Assembly: GCA_021527695.1 (NCBI GenBank)
Contig: JAKFAO010000004.1
Location: 1,095,001 to 1,159,000, forward strand
DNA: 64,000 bases
DNA from: Naematelia aurantialba
Taxonomy: Eukaryota; Basidiomycota; Tremellomycetes; Tremellales; Naemateliaceae
Reading direction: 5' to 3'
How positions within the stretch are numbered: the stretch's first letter is position 1; every line of letters starts with the position of its first letter. The notes under the pieces were generated by a model that was given only the letters and a program-made list of their open reading frames with translations, made no database searches and was not told the origin of the DNA. Positions 34,457 through 45,314 of this stretch are shown here, piece by piece. The position numbers and the translations under genes are program-made.

Positions 34457-36417
34457 ATGACGAGTATTACTGCCAATGCCCCACGCTCGCCCATGCGCTC
34501 TCCCGAGACCTCGCCTCCAGCAGCCAAAAGACTTCGCTTGGACCCCAACGTGACCCTCGCGACTGGCCTCCCCTCGCCATCGACCTCACCCGCAAAAATC
34601 AACGGACATTCCAATGGAGATTCACGGCCGATCGCTCCACCACCAGCCACATCCGCGCCTTCTCTACCGCCAGACGCTAAAGGGGCGCTCCCAGACGACA
34701 GCGACGACGAGGAGGATGAAATCGATCTCCGCAAGCTTGCAGAAGAGGAGGACATGACCAGACGGGACATGTATCTTGACACCGTAGGTCACCTCGAGGG
34801 ACACTGAAAAAACGCTGACTTTGCAAAAAGGTTGCGCGTTCCAATCTGGACTTTGATTTCGAACGGTTATGTTCGAAAAGCTTGAGCAATATCAATGTCT
34901 ACTGCTGCCTCGTTTGTGGCAAGTACTTCCAAGGAAGGGGACGAGGGACTTGGGCATACCGGCATGCTGTCGGTGACAACCACCGCGTGTGGCTGAACCT
35001 TGAAACCGAAAAGGTCAGCCAATCTCCCTTGCCCTTTGTTCGAGCTCATGTATGCTAGTTCTACGTGCTTCCAGAGGGTTATCTTGTTTCCGACCCCTCT
35101 CTGAACGATATTCTGCGCGTGCTCAATCCACGCTACAAAGCCGAATCCCTCGCGGCATTATCCAAGCTTCCCTCGCCATCATACACCCTGGCTTCGACAT
35201 CATACATTCCCGGATACATTGGCATCAACAACATCAAGAAAAACGACTATCTCAACGTGATATTGCATCTCCTTCTACACGTCCCGCCCATCCGTACCTT
35301 CTTCCTAGACCCGTCGACTCCTCAATTACAAGAGGCAGCCCGACCCACCGAGCTTGTTCAACGGCTGGCTGGTCTGTGCCGAAGATTATGGAATCCACAT
35401 CTCTTCAAGTCACAAATCAGCCCTCACGAGTTTCTACAGGAAGTCGGGAAACGGAGTAACGGAAAGTTCAAGATGACAGAACAAGGGGATCCTGTCGAAT
35501 TCTTGGGCTGGCTTGTTAACACTTTGCATCGGGATCTGGGAGGCACAAAGAAGAAGAACTCGAGCATTATTTATTCCACATTGCAAGGCAAGGTACAGAT
35601 CGAGACACAGCAGGTCATCATTCACAAGGAGTATTCAAGACCAGTCTTTGACATTGCACGAGGTGAGAACATGTGTCTTGTACGTTGTGAATCAGCTAAC
35701 GCCGCCAAGATATCCAAATGGTGGCATCACCCTTCCTGTTCCTCGCATTGGACCTGCCGTCCACGCCCCTCTTCACCGATATCAATGAGAAGAAGATCAT
35801 TCCTCAGGTACCTCTGTCCGCCATCCTCGCCAAATTTGACGGTAAGACTACCCAGGTGAGTGTCCCCACAGGAGGGAGGACTTCGTCGCTGATAACTGGC
35901 AGGAATTCGGTCCAACATTGAAACGACACCACCTTACTGCCCTTCCACCTTATCTCATCCTGCATATCAAGCGATTCACGAAGAACAATTTCGTCGAAGA
36001 GAAGAATCCCACGATCGTCAATTTCCCTCTTCGGGGAGTTGATCTCGCTGAATGTAAGTGTGGACGCCATGCATCTAGACTCTGTAGACTCTGACAACAT
36101 ACCCAGACGTCGATCCGAAACCGTCAGACCCCATACACACAATATACGATCTCCTGTCCAACGTCACACTGGACTCTACCGTTCCCGCAACGTCATCCAG
36201 CGGTACTGGACCAGGCGTGTCCAAGAAGAATCCAGAGGACGAAGGACAAACGACGTGGAAGATACATGTCCGAGCGGGCCAGGGCGGCGGGGACGGTGAA
36301 AAGTGGTTCGAGATGCAGGATCTGCGGGTGGAGGAGGTCCGCAAGGAGATGGTGTTTTTGGGCGAAACGGTCATCCAGGTGTGGGAGCGGCGAGACCTCT
36401 CGACGCCAAAGGCATAG
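34457..36417 (+). CDS. SAD1: Tri-snRNP protein Sad1/USP39 (inactive ubiquitin protease fold)
   Basis: Splicing factor that stabilises the U4/U6.U5 tri-snRNP. Exons: 34457-34783, 34831-35013, 35059-35662, 35710-35855, 35903-36053, 36107-36417; 573 aa. An acidic Ser/Pro-rich N-terminus leads into a UBP-type zinc finger (YCCLVCGKYFQGRGRGTWAY; HAVGDNHRVWLNLETEKFYV). The USP-like domain starts YIPGYIGINNIKKNDYLNVI: where active USPs have the catalytic Cys box, this protein has Asn-Asn-Ile-Lys-Lys-Asn-Asp, so it is catalytically dead, as known for USP39 and Sad1. PYLILHIKRFTKNNFVEEKN and FPLRGVDLAEYVDP are typical later blocks. It closes with EMVFLGETVIQVWERRD. Identity is firm. Confidence 0.95.
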
Positions 36418-36971
36418 GTTGGCCTTGCCTCGCAGCGAGATGCAAATTGCCGAATGCCGAATGTAGGATCGTCCCGATCCTTCGCGTCCTCGCACCGTTC
36501 AATACATGCAACGGCGGTCGAGCCGTGCCACTTTGGGCTTCTTGAGCTTGGAGCGGTGCTGGCATGCGGGCCTGCCGGAGGAGGAGCTAGACTCTTGGCT
36601 CCGGTGAGTCTGACTCGACTGCCTCGACACATTTCGCAGCTTGTTCATTGTATTTCAGTCATCTCGCTTCTCGTTTCCAGGCGACTCGGTGGCGCTTGCT
36701 ACAGACGACGTGAAGCCTGGTGCAGGTGCGGGGCATGATGCATATATGTATGGTCAATATGGTTCCGCCATATACGTATGATCAGGGATTTGGCCATATA
36801 ACGTATGGTCGACATGTTTTTGCCATAGCGGCACGGCGGGCCAATGGCCGTTGGACAACCTCCCGTTTGGGCAGCTAGGCAGCTGGACAGCTGGACAACT
36901 CCACAGCTCCTCAGCTCAGCAGCGTCGCGCGGCGCCATGCATTGACTGTCCGGTGTATTTCCATGGCTGAC
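36418..36971. other. Convergent SAD1 / ABD1 3' region with hairpin repeats
   Basis: 554 bp. It contains three ~27-nt tandem units at 36747-36828, each with a TATGG...CCATA inverted pair, and an AGCTGGAC-rich segment at about 36880-36925. No coding sequence seen. Confidence 0.6.
36747..36828. repeat. Three ~27-bp units with internal inverted repeats
   Basis: Units start at 36747, 36775 and 36802. Each begins TGTATGG, CGTATGA or CGTATGG and ends near GCCATA, so each could fold as a small hairpin on either strand. Placed between two convergent 3' ends. Confidence 0.7.
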
Positions 36972-39900
36972 TCAGAACTTTTCGAAAGCAAAGGCCATGT
37001 ACAGATCTGGCATGTCAGCTACAAGGTAGATTCGGTCGGTAGCTTGGGGGAAGAGAGATGGGGGCAAGGGGAGGCCAATGGCGAGGGAAAGAGGGTAGAG
37101 GAAGTTGAGGGGAAGGACAAGGGTGTAGCCACCTTGGAGTGCAGGAGGGAGGAATGGACTCACTTGCTGCTTCCCATTGGTCTTCGTCCATCGAACTCTC
37201 GCCAGCCTCATTGATGACCTTCATCCTGCCTAACAATGGCCCAAAGTCACGACTCGACTGTTCTTCTTGCAAAATCTCATTGAATGATTTCCGGTATACA
37301 AGGCGCAGGCGGTACTCGGCCGCCAGACTGTCCGCCCATCAGCGCCTACGACTCGCGCTCAGGCTCGTATTCATTGCGCCTGGCCTCTGCCTCGCAATTA
37401 CGAGCCGTGAACTGCTGAAGGAGAGCAGGACGGCAGAACAGCAGAAGGCAGGACAGCAGGAAGGCAGGACAGCAGGAAGGCAGGACAGCAGGAAGGCAGG
37501 AAGGCGGGACAGCAGGAGAGAAGGGAAGAACAAGACGGCGAGGACTCACTTGATAAAGTTGTCCCAGTTGACGACGTATTCCGGCACGTCGTCGACCGCG
37601 TCCTCGAGGTAAAATCGGTACTTGTGTCCGTAGATGCCCTTGTGCGTGCGCTCTTCAAACTGGATAAAGTAGCATGAATTGCCAAACTTGAGCTCGGTGT
37701 CGTCTTCAGGCAGCGCATTCAGTCGGGACCTACTCGAGAGTAAAGCAGGAAAAGAGTAAGATCAGCACCACTCTGACTGATGAAAGGGCGACAAGATATC
37801 AAGGGGCAAAGATGGAAAGGGCTAAAATGACAAGAGGCAAGGACATCGGGCATCGTGGAGAGAAGATGGGAGAGGCAAGGTCGTCAAGGTCCAAGAATGG
37901 CAAGACTAGAAAGGAGGCATGACATCACGAGATACGCACAGGAGGATCTCGCCGTCGGGAATCGTGCCGATAAACTTCCCGCCGTTGCGGAGGTATCGCG
38001 AAACATTCTCAATCATCATCCGCGCCTTGGACGGGCTTTCGAAAGCGTAGTGCATGCAGAATTGCATCGTGACGTTGTCGTACAGGTCCCGCACCTTGAG
38101 CGGGTCTGGCAGGATGTCGCTAATGGGAAGCTAGGCCAGTCAGCCACTGACGATATGCCATCAACAGACACGGAACAAGGTGCTGCGGGTGAAGAAAGCG
38201 GGAAATAGGCACTGCTAGTGAGACAGGAAAAGATGATCAAAAAGAGGGATGCAGGAGGGGACTTGATCAAAGAGAGGATGCAGGAGGAGACATGGAATTG
38301 GACTTGTCCTCACAGAATAGCAGTCATGCGCGAAAAAGTAGGCATCGAATCCCGGTCGGTTCATAGTCTCGTATCGGTTTCTGGCCTGGTCTACCGAAGT
38401 CGCAGCGATATCTTCGCATTCGACGTCAGCGATTTTTCCGCGATTCCTATCCAACACCCGACACCCGACTCACCCATCCCGACATAGAGAGAGATCCTGG
38501 CTTGTCTCCATTTATTCAGATCTCCGCCCTTGCCACACCCGATATCCAGGACCTTGGCCCCCTCTCCATGACCCCTCCATGCGAATTTACCGATCAACAC
38601 CGACTTGATCCAGTTGTTGAATTTCTTCAAGCCAATGATGGGCGAGAATTCGCGATGCTGCACTCCCACTTCAGGTCGAGAATTATCTGCACGACGTCAG
38701 AGTCGGGGCACTGGCAGCGGAACGAGGACGACGACAACGACAGGGACAGAGAGCTTACAATGGCTGGCGACGGCACTGGCATTGCCCACATAATGGCTAT
38801 CGCCCACCTTCCTCCTGGCGATATCAGATCCTTCACGTTCTCCATCATGGTCTGAAGGGCGTTTCAGGTGATTCCCATTCTCCGCTTCCTTGCGGCCCGC
38901 CATCATCCTTGATCCACCAGGCGTCACAATTGGAGGCTCGTCGAATGCTGGAGCAACAGCGGAAGGACCAGGTGTGATGGATGGGCGACCCGAGCTGGAT
39001 ACCGAACCGCGACGATCGACATAGCTCTGTGAACGGCGGACTGCCGAGCTCGGCCGCTCCAAGTCTTGCGACGGGAAGTAGGATGTTGCCGACTCCATAG
39101 GTTGGGTACTCGACCGCACACCCGGACCGGGTGAAGGACCCGACCAGGACGGTAATTGTCGTCGCTTCTTCCTGCGAAGCGGGTTGTTGTCCAAGCCAAG
39201 TTGGCGAAGTGAAGCGACCTCGTCTTGCGTGATGGGATACAGGACCGACCGGGGTTCCGAAATTCGATGTGGACTGTACGGTGTCCGGCGAATAACGGGC
39301 GAGGGAGACCGGATAGATTGCCGCAGCGGTGAATAGACAGGTACGTGCGTGACTTGGCTACCTCGCCGCGAGCGGACGGGATCTATCCTCTCCCCGGCTA
39401 TGTTTGCGGACGGAGGCCGTGTGGGATCGTCGGACAACTTTCGAGACGATGTTGCAGGAGAAATCGCGGGAAACGAAGCGTGGGGAGGGACTGGCGGTTG
39501 GAAGAAGAATGGATGTGAACTGCTGGTCGCCGAACCTGGACGAGAGACCGGGTATGCAGGGGGAAGGGGTGGATGCACTGATCGAGGTGATACCGAAACG
39601 GATGGCGATCTCAGAGGCAGATGACTGGTAGTCGGGGTCTGATGAGCGTAGGGATCGTAGACCTGTGCGTTTGGCGGGGGCGGCATTGGCATGGAGGGCA
39701 TGCCAGCAGATGGTCGACGGCGTGGATCGGATGGGCCAGGAGTTTCAGCGTAGGGGTGTTGCACGGGGTAGGGAGGTTCAGCGGATCCAAGGGGGATGAC
39801 CTGATCGCTAGGGCTGGTCGAGTAGGCGGGATAGTTTGGCGATCTGCTCGTGCGCAGCGCACTGGATGCAGGTGTGGCCGGGGTGAGGAATCCATTCGGG

Positions 39901-40340
39901 TTGGTATTGTACTGTCGACCTCCTGGCGAGTAACCTGACGGAGAGCTCGAGTGGGCAATAGACGACGCCGAGTTGGTCTTGCTGATCGGAGGGGCTAGGT
40001 CTGGGTTCATCAAGTGGTCGAGAGACGGTCGACCGCGGTCCTCCTCGAAGTGAGACGACGCGCCAGATCGCTCTCCGCCTCCCCTGCCCCATTGCTCTGA
40101 ATTTTCATCATTCAGCAAGCCTCGCAGGCCCCCAGGGCCAGAAACATTGCGGGAGCTTGACGTTGAGGGCGACCGCTCATCACGGTAGAATGACGGAGGA
40201 TGAGTATGCTGACCATATACTTCTGCCGATTGAGAGGTACTGGCACTTGTTCCGGGAGTGATTTGGCCTCGCCAGTCGGACGAGCGCAGCTCAGTTGCAG
40301 GAGACGGCAGATCCCTATCGCGGATAGGGTCGTAGGGCAT
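36972..40340 (-). CDS. ABD1: mRNA cap guanine-N7 methyltransferase Abd1 with very long N-terminus
   Basis: Adds the N7 methyl group to the GpppN cap, using S-adenosylmethionine. Exons: 38759-40340, 38474-38686, 38314-38411, 37940-38130, 37550-37729, 37164-37327, 36972-37018; 824 aa with consistent phases. The methyltransferase begins around residue 520: HYNSRPEVGVQHREFSPIIG, LKKFNNWIKSVLI, SA M-binding VLDIGCGKGGDLNKW, DIAATSVDQARNRY, HDCYS, VTMQFCMHYAFESPSKAR, NVSRYLRNGGKFIGTIPDG, FGNSCYFIQFEE, YRFYLEDAVDDVPEYVV, and the C-terminal LYMAFAFEKF. The first exon adds over 500 Ser/Pro-rich residues with RRKKRRQLPSWSG and several SPxR-type sites; yeast Abd1 is 436 aa in total. ATG at 40340 is the first in frame. 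Intron 37328-37549 holds a 16-bp minisatellite. Confidence 0.93.
37447..37494. repeat. 16-bp minisatellite in an ABD1 intron
   Basis: Three perfect copies of GGCAGGACAGCAGGAA (starting 37447, 37463, 37479) with degenerate copies on both sides to about 37525. On the ABD1 sense strand this is a pyrimidine-rich TTCCTGCTGTCCTGCC repeat inside the 222-nt intron 37328-37549. Confidence 0.9.
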
Positions 40341-40739
40341 ACCGGGCGTTGAGTACTAGGGAAGAATAGACAAGCGGATCAGAGCGAAGAGGAAAGAATT
40401 GTTGTGGTGACACGTAGGCGGGGCGTGTGGACGTCGTTACCGGACGGCTAGAGCTCCTGTTGGGATCTGCTAGGTATGTCGTATGTCAGAGGTCGCCATG
40501 CTGTTCCGGCATTCTGAGTGATGTATGGATCCTCCCCCCTGACAAAGCAATGCAGAGAACCAGGATGGCCAGAGTCGAATGGTTCAAAATATTGTTGATC
40601 CAAAGTGGAAAATATAAAACGGCAACAGTGCGTGGCACCCAAGCGTCAAACTGGGACATTCGAGTCGTAGCCCGTCCCTCGTCGTTGACTCTCTCGTCTT
40701 TCCTCTCAACTCCTCACTAGCAGAGATCTGCTCGGGAAC
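40341..40739. promoter_or_regulatory. Divergent ABD1 / PFS2 promoter
   Basis: 399 bp between the two divergent ATGs, with no other gene. The PFS2 side is C/T-rich (TCTCTCGTCTTTCCTCTC at about 40691-40708). A weak A/T-rich element (AAAATATAAAAC, about 40608-40619) is the only TATA-like sequence. Shared regulation is inferred from arrangement only. Confidence 0.45.
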
Positions 40740-43067
40740 ATGGTGGCACAGGCTGGCCCCTCTCGCGCTCCCGACGCATGGCAGCCAAAGCGGTATCTCG
40801 AGCCAAATCATCCGGACAATGAAGAAGTGCTTGAACAAGCCGCGTATCAGGCCGCCGTCACGCGGTTAGGAGGAGACGAGCGGCGCCTGAAGAAGTACAA
40901 ACCCAGGAGAACAGTCGACTACATGGGCGGTGTGGTCAAATGGCGCCAGGTGAATTCGATTCGCCTGTGGAGACTCGATGGGAAGAGTAAAGCTGACGCT
41001 GCGATCTAGTTGACTAAATTGAAAGGCATCGAGGGCTTCCTCCCAACCATTCATCCCAATCCATCAGATCTCGTCGGAGTGAGTCCCCTCCTGTCCACAG
41101 GCATGAGGTGGACGACTGACAGTAGAATAGCTTCTGCCTCCACCTGCACATCGCCTTAACCCGTCTACCTCGATATGCGACCACTTTGTACACACATCCA
41201 TCAACAAGGAAAGATCGCCTACGCGTGTTGTCCGGTGGACGCCTGACGCTCGACGTTTGCTGACAGGTAACGACAAGGGCCAGTTCACGCTCTGGAACGG
41301 TGCTTCCTTCAACTACGAGTCCATCACGCAAGTGCATGATGACAGTATCCGCGACTTCATATATGCGAACAACGGCCAAGCACTGATCTCAGCCGACAAG
41401 ACGGGGACTATCAAGTATTTTACGCCCCATCTGACCAACGTCCACGGGTTTCAGGGACATCGGGAGGCGTGCCATGGTCTTGCATGGAGCCCGAATGATG
41501 AGCGCTTCGTGAGTGGGGGCGACGATGGTCTCGTCAAGATCTGGAATTATCGCGCGGCGAGGGAAGAGCGCAGTCTGAGCGGGCACGGCTGGGACGTGCG
41601 ATGTGTCGATTGGCATCCTACCAAAGGACTCGTGGTCAGCGGGAGCAAGGATATGCTGGTCAAGTTTTGGGATCCAAGAACAGGCAAGGACCTCAGTACA
41701 TTGTGAGTTGAGGCCCAGAACGTGGTTCTGTGAAGGGTCAGGATGCACGATACGATGTTGACGTTTTCAGGCATTCGCACAAAGCCGTAGTGAATACTTG
41801 CAAGTGGAGTCCCAGCGGTCATCTCGTTACTACGGCAGGAGGGGATGGCGTGATCCGCCTGTTCGATATTCGGACCTTCCGCGAGTTAGAGCCCATGAAA
41901 GGCCACAACAAAGAGATCAACTGCCTCACTTGGCATCCCGTCCACCACAACATCCTTGCCTCGGGTGACGCCTCGGGCGCCATCATCTACTGGTCGCTGC
42001 TTGCTCCCGACCCCTCGCAGCCCGTTACTGTCCTGCGTGAGGCGCATGAAGACGCCGTCTTCTCCCTCTCGTTCCACCCTCTCGGCCACATTCTCTGTTC
42101 CGGCAGTAAAGACTTCACCGCTCGTTTCTGGTGCCGGGCGCGGCCGATGGGCGGCCATGAATTGGATCGTTGGCATCTGGGCGAAGAAGGTGCCATGGGC
42201 GCCAAGATGGAGGCTATGCTGGACGAGGAGAAGATGGCCGAGAGGGCACGGATGAGGCAGGCCGGAAAGGAGGCGGACCATGTACCTGGCCTGCCCGGTC
42301 TGTCGAATCTAGGCAGTAACGCTAATGGTACGGGACGAGAGTCGCCATTCCGCGCAAACCCGACTCAGGCGCCTGTACCCGGCCTCGGCGGTCTGCCAGG
42401 CTTCGGAGGCGGAGGGGGACCAGTGGCGCCTCCTACGCGATCATGGGGGCCGCAAGGGCAAGGTAGCGATGGATCGGCGTTTTCGAAAGCACAGGGACCG
42501 TTGCCGAGCCAGGATGAAATGCTGCGCCAGACTGCGCCGCCAAGAAACCACGGCTCCGGACCAGGACAAGGACAGGACCGGGAGCGGGATAATAACCGGA
42601 GTCGAGGAAGGGGCGGACAAGAACGCGGATACGATGGTGGCCGCGCTCAGGGATATGATGGTGGACGAAACCAGGGATACGAGGGAGGTCGAGGGCAGGG
42701 GTACGACGGGTCACGTGTCCCAAGTGGGGCTGGAGGATACGGGAGCGGGAATGGAGGGGGCTACGGCGGTCCCCCGAGCGGATACGGCGGACCCTCGGGA
42801 GGGTCGGGTCCAAGCAGCCAGCAGGGAGGTTATGCTGGATCAGGGTTTCAGCAGACTGGCTATGGCTCAGCGCCTCCACAAGGAGGTTATGGGAGCCAGA
42901 GTGCTCCGGGAGGATACCCTCCTCCGGCAGGACAGAATGGCTATCCACCACCGCCAGCTGGTTATGGGGGTCCGCCACAGCAATTCCCTCCACCTGCACA
43001 GGGTGGGTACGGCACGGGAGGATATGGGCAGAGTGGTGGCGGTGGCAATGGCGGAGGGTGGCGCTAA
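40740..43067 (+). CDS. PFS2: Polyadenylation factor subunit Pfs2 (WDR33 family)
   Basis: WD40 scaffold of the polymerase module of the cleavage and polyadenylation factor; WDR33 contacts the AAUAAA signal in animals. Exons: 40740-40949, 41010-41078, 41131-41702, 41771-43067; 715 aa. The N-terminus contains KPRRTVDYMGGVVKWRQ, a Pfs2/WDR33 signature. Seven WD repeats span about residues 95-415 (TPDARRLLTGNDKGQFTLWN; SPNDERFVSGGDDGLVKIWN; HPTKGLVVSGSKDMLVKFWD; SPSGHLVTTAGGDGVIRLFD; HPVHHNILASGDASGAIIYW; HPLGHILCSGSKDFTARFWC). From about residue 433 a low-complexity tail rich in Gly, Pro, Tyr, Gln and Arg runs to the end, with RGYDGGRAQGYDGGR-type and GGYG repeats, longer than yeast Pfs2 (465 aa total) and reminiscent of the WDR33 tail. 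Head-to-head with ABD1. Confidence 0.95.
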
Positions 43068-43276
43068 GGACGAGGGTGTGGATGTGGTGTAGGCTGTGTT
43101 GATGGTGGATGCGGGATGAGTGGTGTAGTGATTTAGGTGATGTGGGTTTTAAGTGGTGTTGGTAGTTTAGGTGGTGCAGTAGTTTAGGTGTGCAGTAGTT
43201 CAGGTGGGCAGGGGTTTGGTGGTGTGTTGGGATATTCAAATAGTACAACATTGCATGGGGTTCAACTCGAGATGTA

Positions 43277-44151
43277 TCATCTACCAATTTCATGTTCCGC
43301 CAGCAGCTGCGAACAAAGATCAGCGGGTCGGTTCTTACCCTAAAGTACAGGAAGGAACGACTTGCCATATTTGGAATACCGTTCGAGATGGGGTACACGT
43401 GGCCGCAGCCCTGACATGTCATGTTGCCCTCTTCGACGTGCATCTGATCCGCGATGAGCGGCTAGTTGTGGCTCGGATTGACGGGCCGTCACTCACCTCC
43501 ATGAGGACGTGATGGAGTGCTCTCAGCTGGTCGTCTGTCAGTTCCGCCGGCTGCTCTTGTGGCAGTGTCGTGTCTCCCAGCTGAACCGCATCAGCACACG
43601 GCACACGGTACCAGCGATGACCCCGTCTTCGGAGTCTGAAGGGTGGGCGTCATAACGATACTGTGAAGGGCGAGGGGTCCCTCACGATACCTTAGCAGGT
43701 GAGAGGGCATAAGGATAGTTTGACGCTGTCCAGAGAGGGAGAGTCCCTCAGGGAGATAACGCACAGATCGGGCAGTGTCGACGAGGGCAGTCCAGTCAAG
43801 CTTGGGCAAAAAGCGGCGGATGAAATCGAGGTTCTCGGGGGCTTCACGGATCACCAGCTCGACATCAGAGAAGACGAGGGGGTAGTTGTCTTTGGTGCAG
43901 TTTTCTAACGCAGTTTAGCGAGGTAGCGACGGAGCTTCTGACACAACCGTAATCATCCCCCCTGGCAAAATCACAATCGTTTCTCCTGGAACAGCCGCTA
44001 TCGCCGCTCCTGCATGATCACAACCGTCCTTCGTGGAGCACAAGAGTCGAGGGGTGCGTCGAGCACTCAAAGTGCGGTACGAAGTGCCAAGAGACCAGCA
44101 GCACTCACTAACGTGGCATGCCAGGATGTTGTGTGTGATCAGGCGGACCAT
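43277..44151 (-). CDS. TRM112: Methyltransferase adaptor Trm112
   Basis: Zinc-binding activator of several methyltransferases that modify tRNA, 18S rRNA and eRF1. Exons: 44109-44151, 43765-43904, 43497-43580, 43366-43443, 43277-43306; 124 aa, the normal family size. Conserved segments: MVRLITHNILACHVKN at the start, DNYPLVFSDVEL, FLPKLDWTALVDTA, LTDDQLRALHHVLMEM, zinc-finger-like MTCQGCGHVYPISNGIPNML, closing LLAEHEIGR. The last intron (43307-43365) uses a GC donor (ATG|GCAAGT) with a standard CGCAG acceptor. Splicing it restores NGIPNMLLAEHE exactly as expected for the family, while reading through gives an unrelated tail. Convergent with PFS2 and divergent from the uS10 gene. Confidence 0.93.
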
Positions 44152-44527
44152 CCTGGAGTCGCTCAGCGTGGGCTCCGGACTCTGGGTCGCAGGTAACGCT
44201 GCAGTTGCTCTATTGCGGTCCTGTCGACAAGCTTGATAGACGACCGCTGCAAGAATTCTGAAATCTTGGATCCCGACGGAACGACCACCAGTTAAAAGTG
44301 CCACATTTATAAAACGCCGAAAATACGAAATTCCGCCCAGCAGCAGCAGCAGGCAGCACTGGGATTTTCACAGCAACGCTTTTGGTGGTGTCTCTGTTCT
44401 TCGAACCAGTCACTTTGCTTGATCTTCGCCTCGTACGCGCAGATCTGAGTCGCCGGTTCAGTAACACGACCCACGCCAACGCCCACGTACACCCGAGTAC
44501 CTATCTGCACAGCGAATAGGCAACAAA
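44152..44527. promoter_or_regulatory. Divergent TRM112 / RPS20 promoter
   Basis: 376 bp between ATGs. It includes a CAG-repeat (about 44338-44354) and a C-rich segment CCCACGCCAACGCCCACG near 44470-44487, about 40 nt before the ribosomal protein ATG. No promoter motif can be assigned with confidence. Confidence 0.4.
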
Positions 44528-45314
44528 ATGGACTACAAGGACGACCTCGACAAGACCGGTGCTGGTGCCGCCAAGATCCACAAGATCCGCATCACCCTCA
44601 CCTCGCGCAACGTCAAGCCGCTTGAGAAGTGTATGTGTGATCTGCCTTCCATCTGGCCGAATACTGATAGTTCAATAGTCTGCGGCGACCTCATCAACCG
44701 CGCCAAGGACAGGGAGCTCAAGGTCAAGGGCCCCGTCCGTCTCCCCACCAAGGTGCTCAAGCACACCACCCGTAAGACGTATGTTGTTTTCCGTCTATCC
44801 TTGTCGTTCTCTACATCCACTACATCCACTACATCCTCTACATCCTCTACATCCTCTACATCCTCGACACCCTCTACACCCTCTACACCCTCTACATCTA
44901 TCTCGTGGTTCATCCTCTACGTGCTTTCCTCTATCTGCGCTTCCTCATCCGTGATCACGATACTGATTCCGTCTAGCCCGTGTGGTGAGGGTTCCAAGAC
45001 CTGGGACCGGTACGAGATGCGCATCCACAAGCGCCTGATCGACCTCAACTCGTCCGCCGACGTCGTCAAGCAGATCGTACGTTACTGCTCTTCCCCCGAA
45101 TTCACACTCCCAACCACCCCACACCTCGCGTCTCGCCACAGTTGCTCGTTCTCGTTCTCGTTCTCGTTCTCGTTCTCGTTCTCGTAGCTGTCGCTGTCGC
45201 TGATATCATGCTAGACTTCGATCTCGCTCGAGCCCGGAGTCGAAGTCGAGGTCACCATTGCTGCTGTAAGCTCCCCGTTGAACTCGGTGATCGTGAGCTG
45301 ATATTGCGTAGTAA
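44528..45314 (+). CDS. RPS20: 40S ribosomal protein uS10 (Rps20)
   Basis: Small-subunit head protein. Exons: 44528-44630, 44679-44778, 44977-45076, 45215-45265, then the stop at 45312-45314; 118 aa. Sequence blocks: [102 protein letters not shown]. The family ends a few residues after VTIA, so the last donor GTAAGC at 45266 and acceptor GCGTAG ending at 45311 place a TAA as the first codon of the final exon. Without that splice the frame runs ten more residues to a TGA at 45298-45300, so the C-terminus is the uncertain part. Intron 2 holds a CTACATC-type repeat and intron 3 a GTTCTC repeat. Confidence 0.92.
44815..44900. repeat. CTACATC/CTACACC tandem repeat in RPS20 intron 2
   Basis: About nine short units, 9 nt apart (TCTACATCC, TCTACACCC and variants), within the intron 44779-44976. 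Confidence 0.8.
45147..45185. repeat. GTTCTC hexamer repeat in RPS20 intron 3
   Basis: Six consecutive GTTCTC copies inside the intron 45077-45214. Confidence 0.85.

Noticed and set aside
35221..35300. Missing catalytic cysteine in the USP domain as a mutation
   Set aside because: Loss of the catalytic residues is the established state of Sad1/USP39, so it is not a defect.
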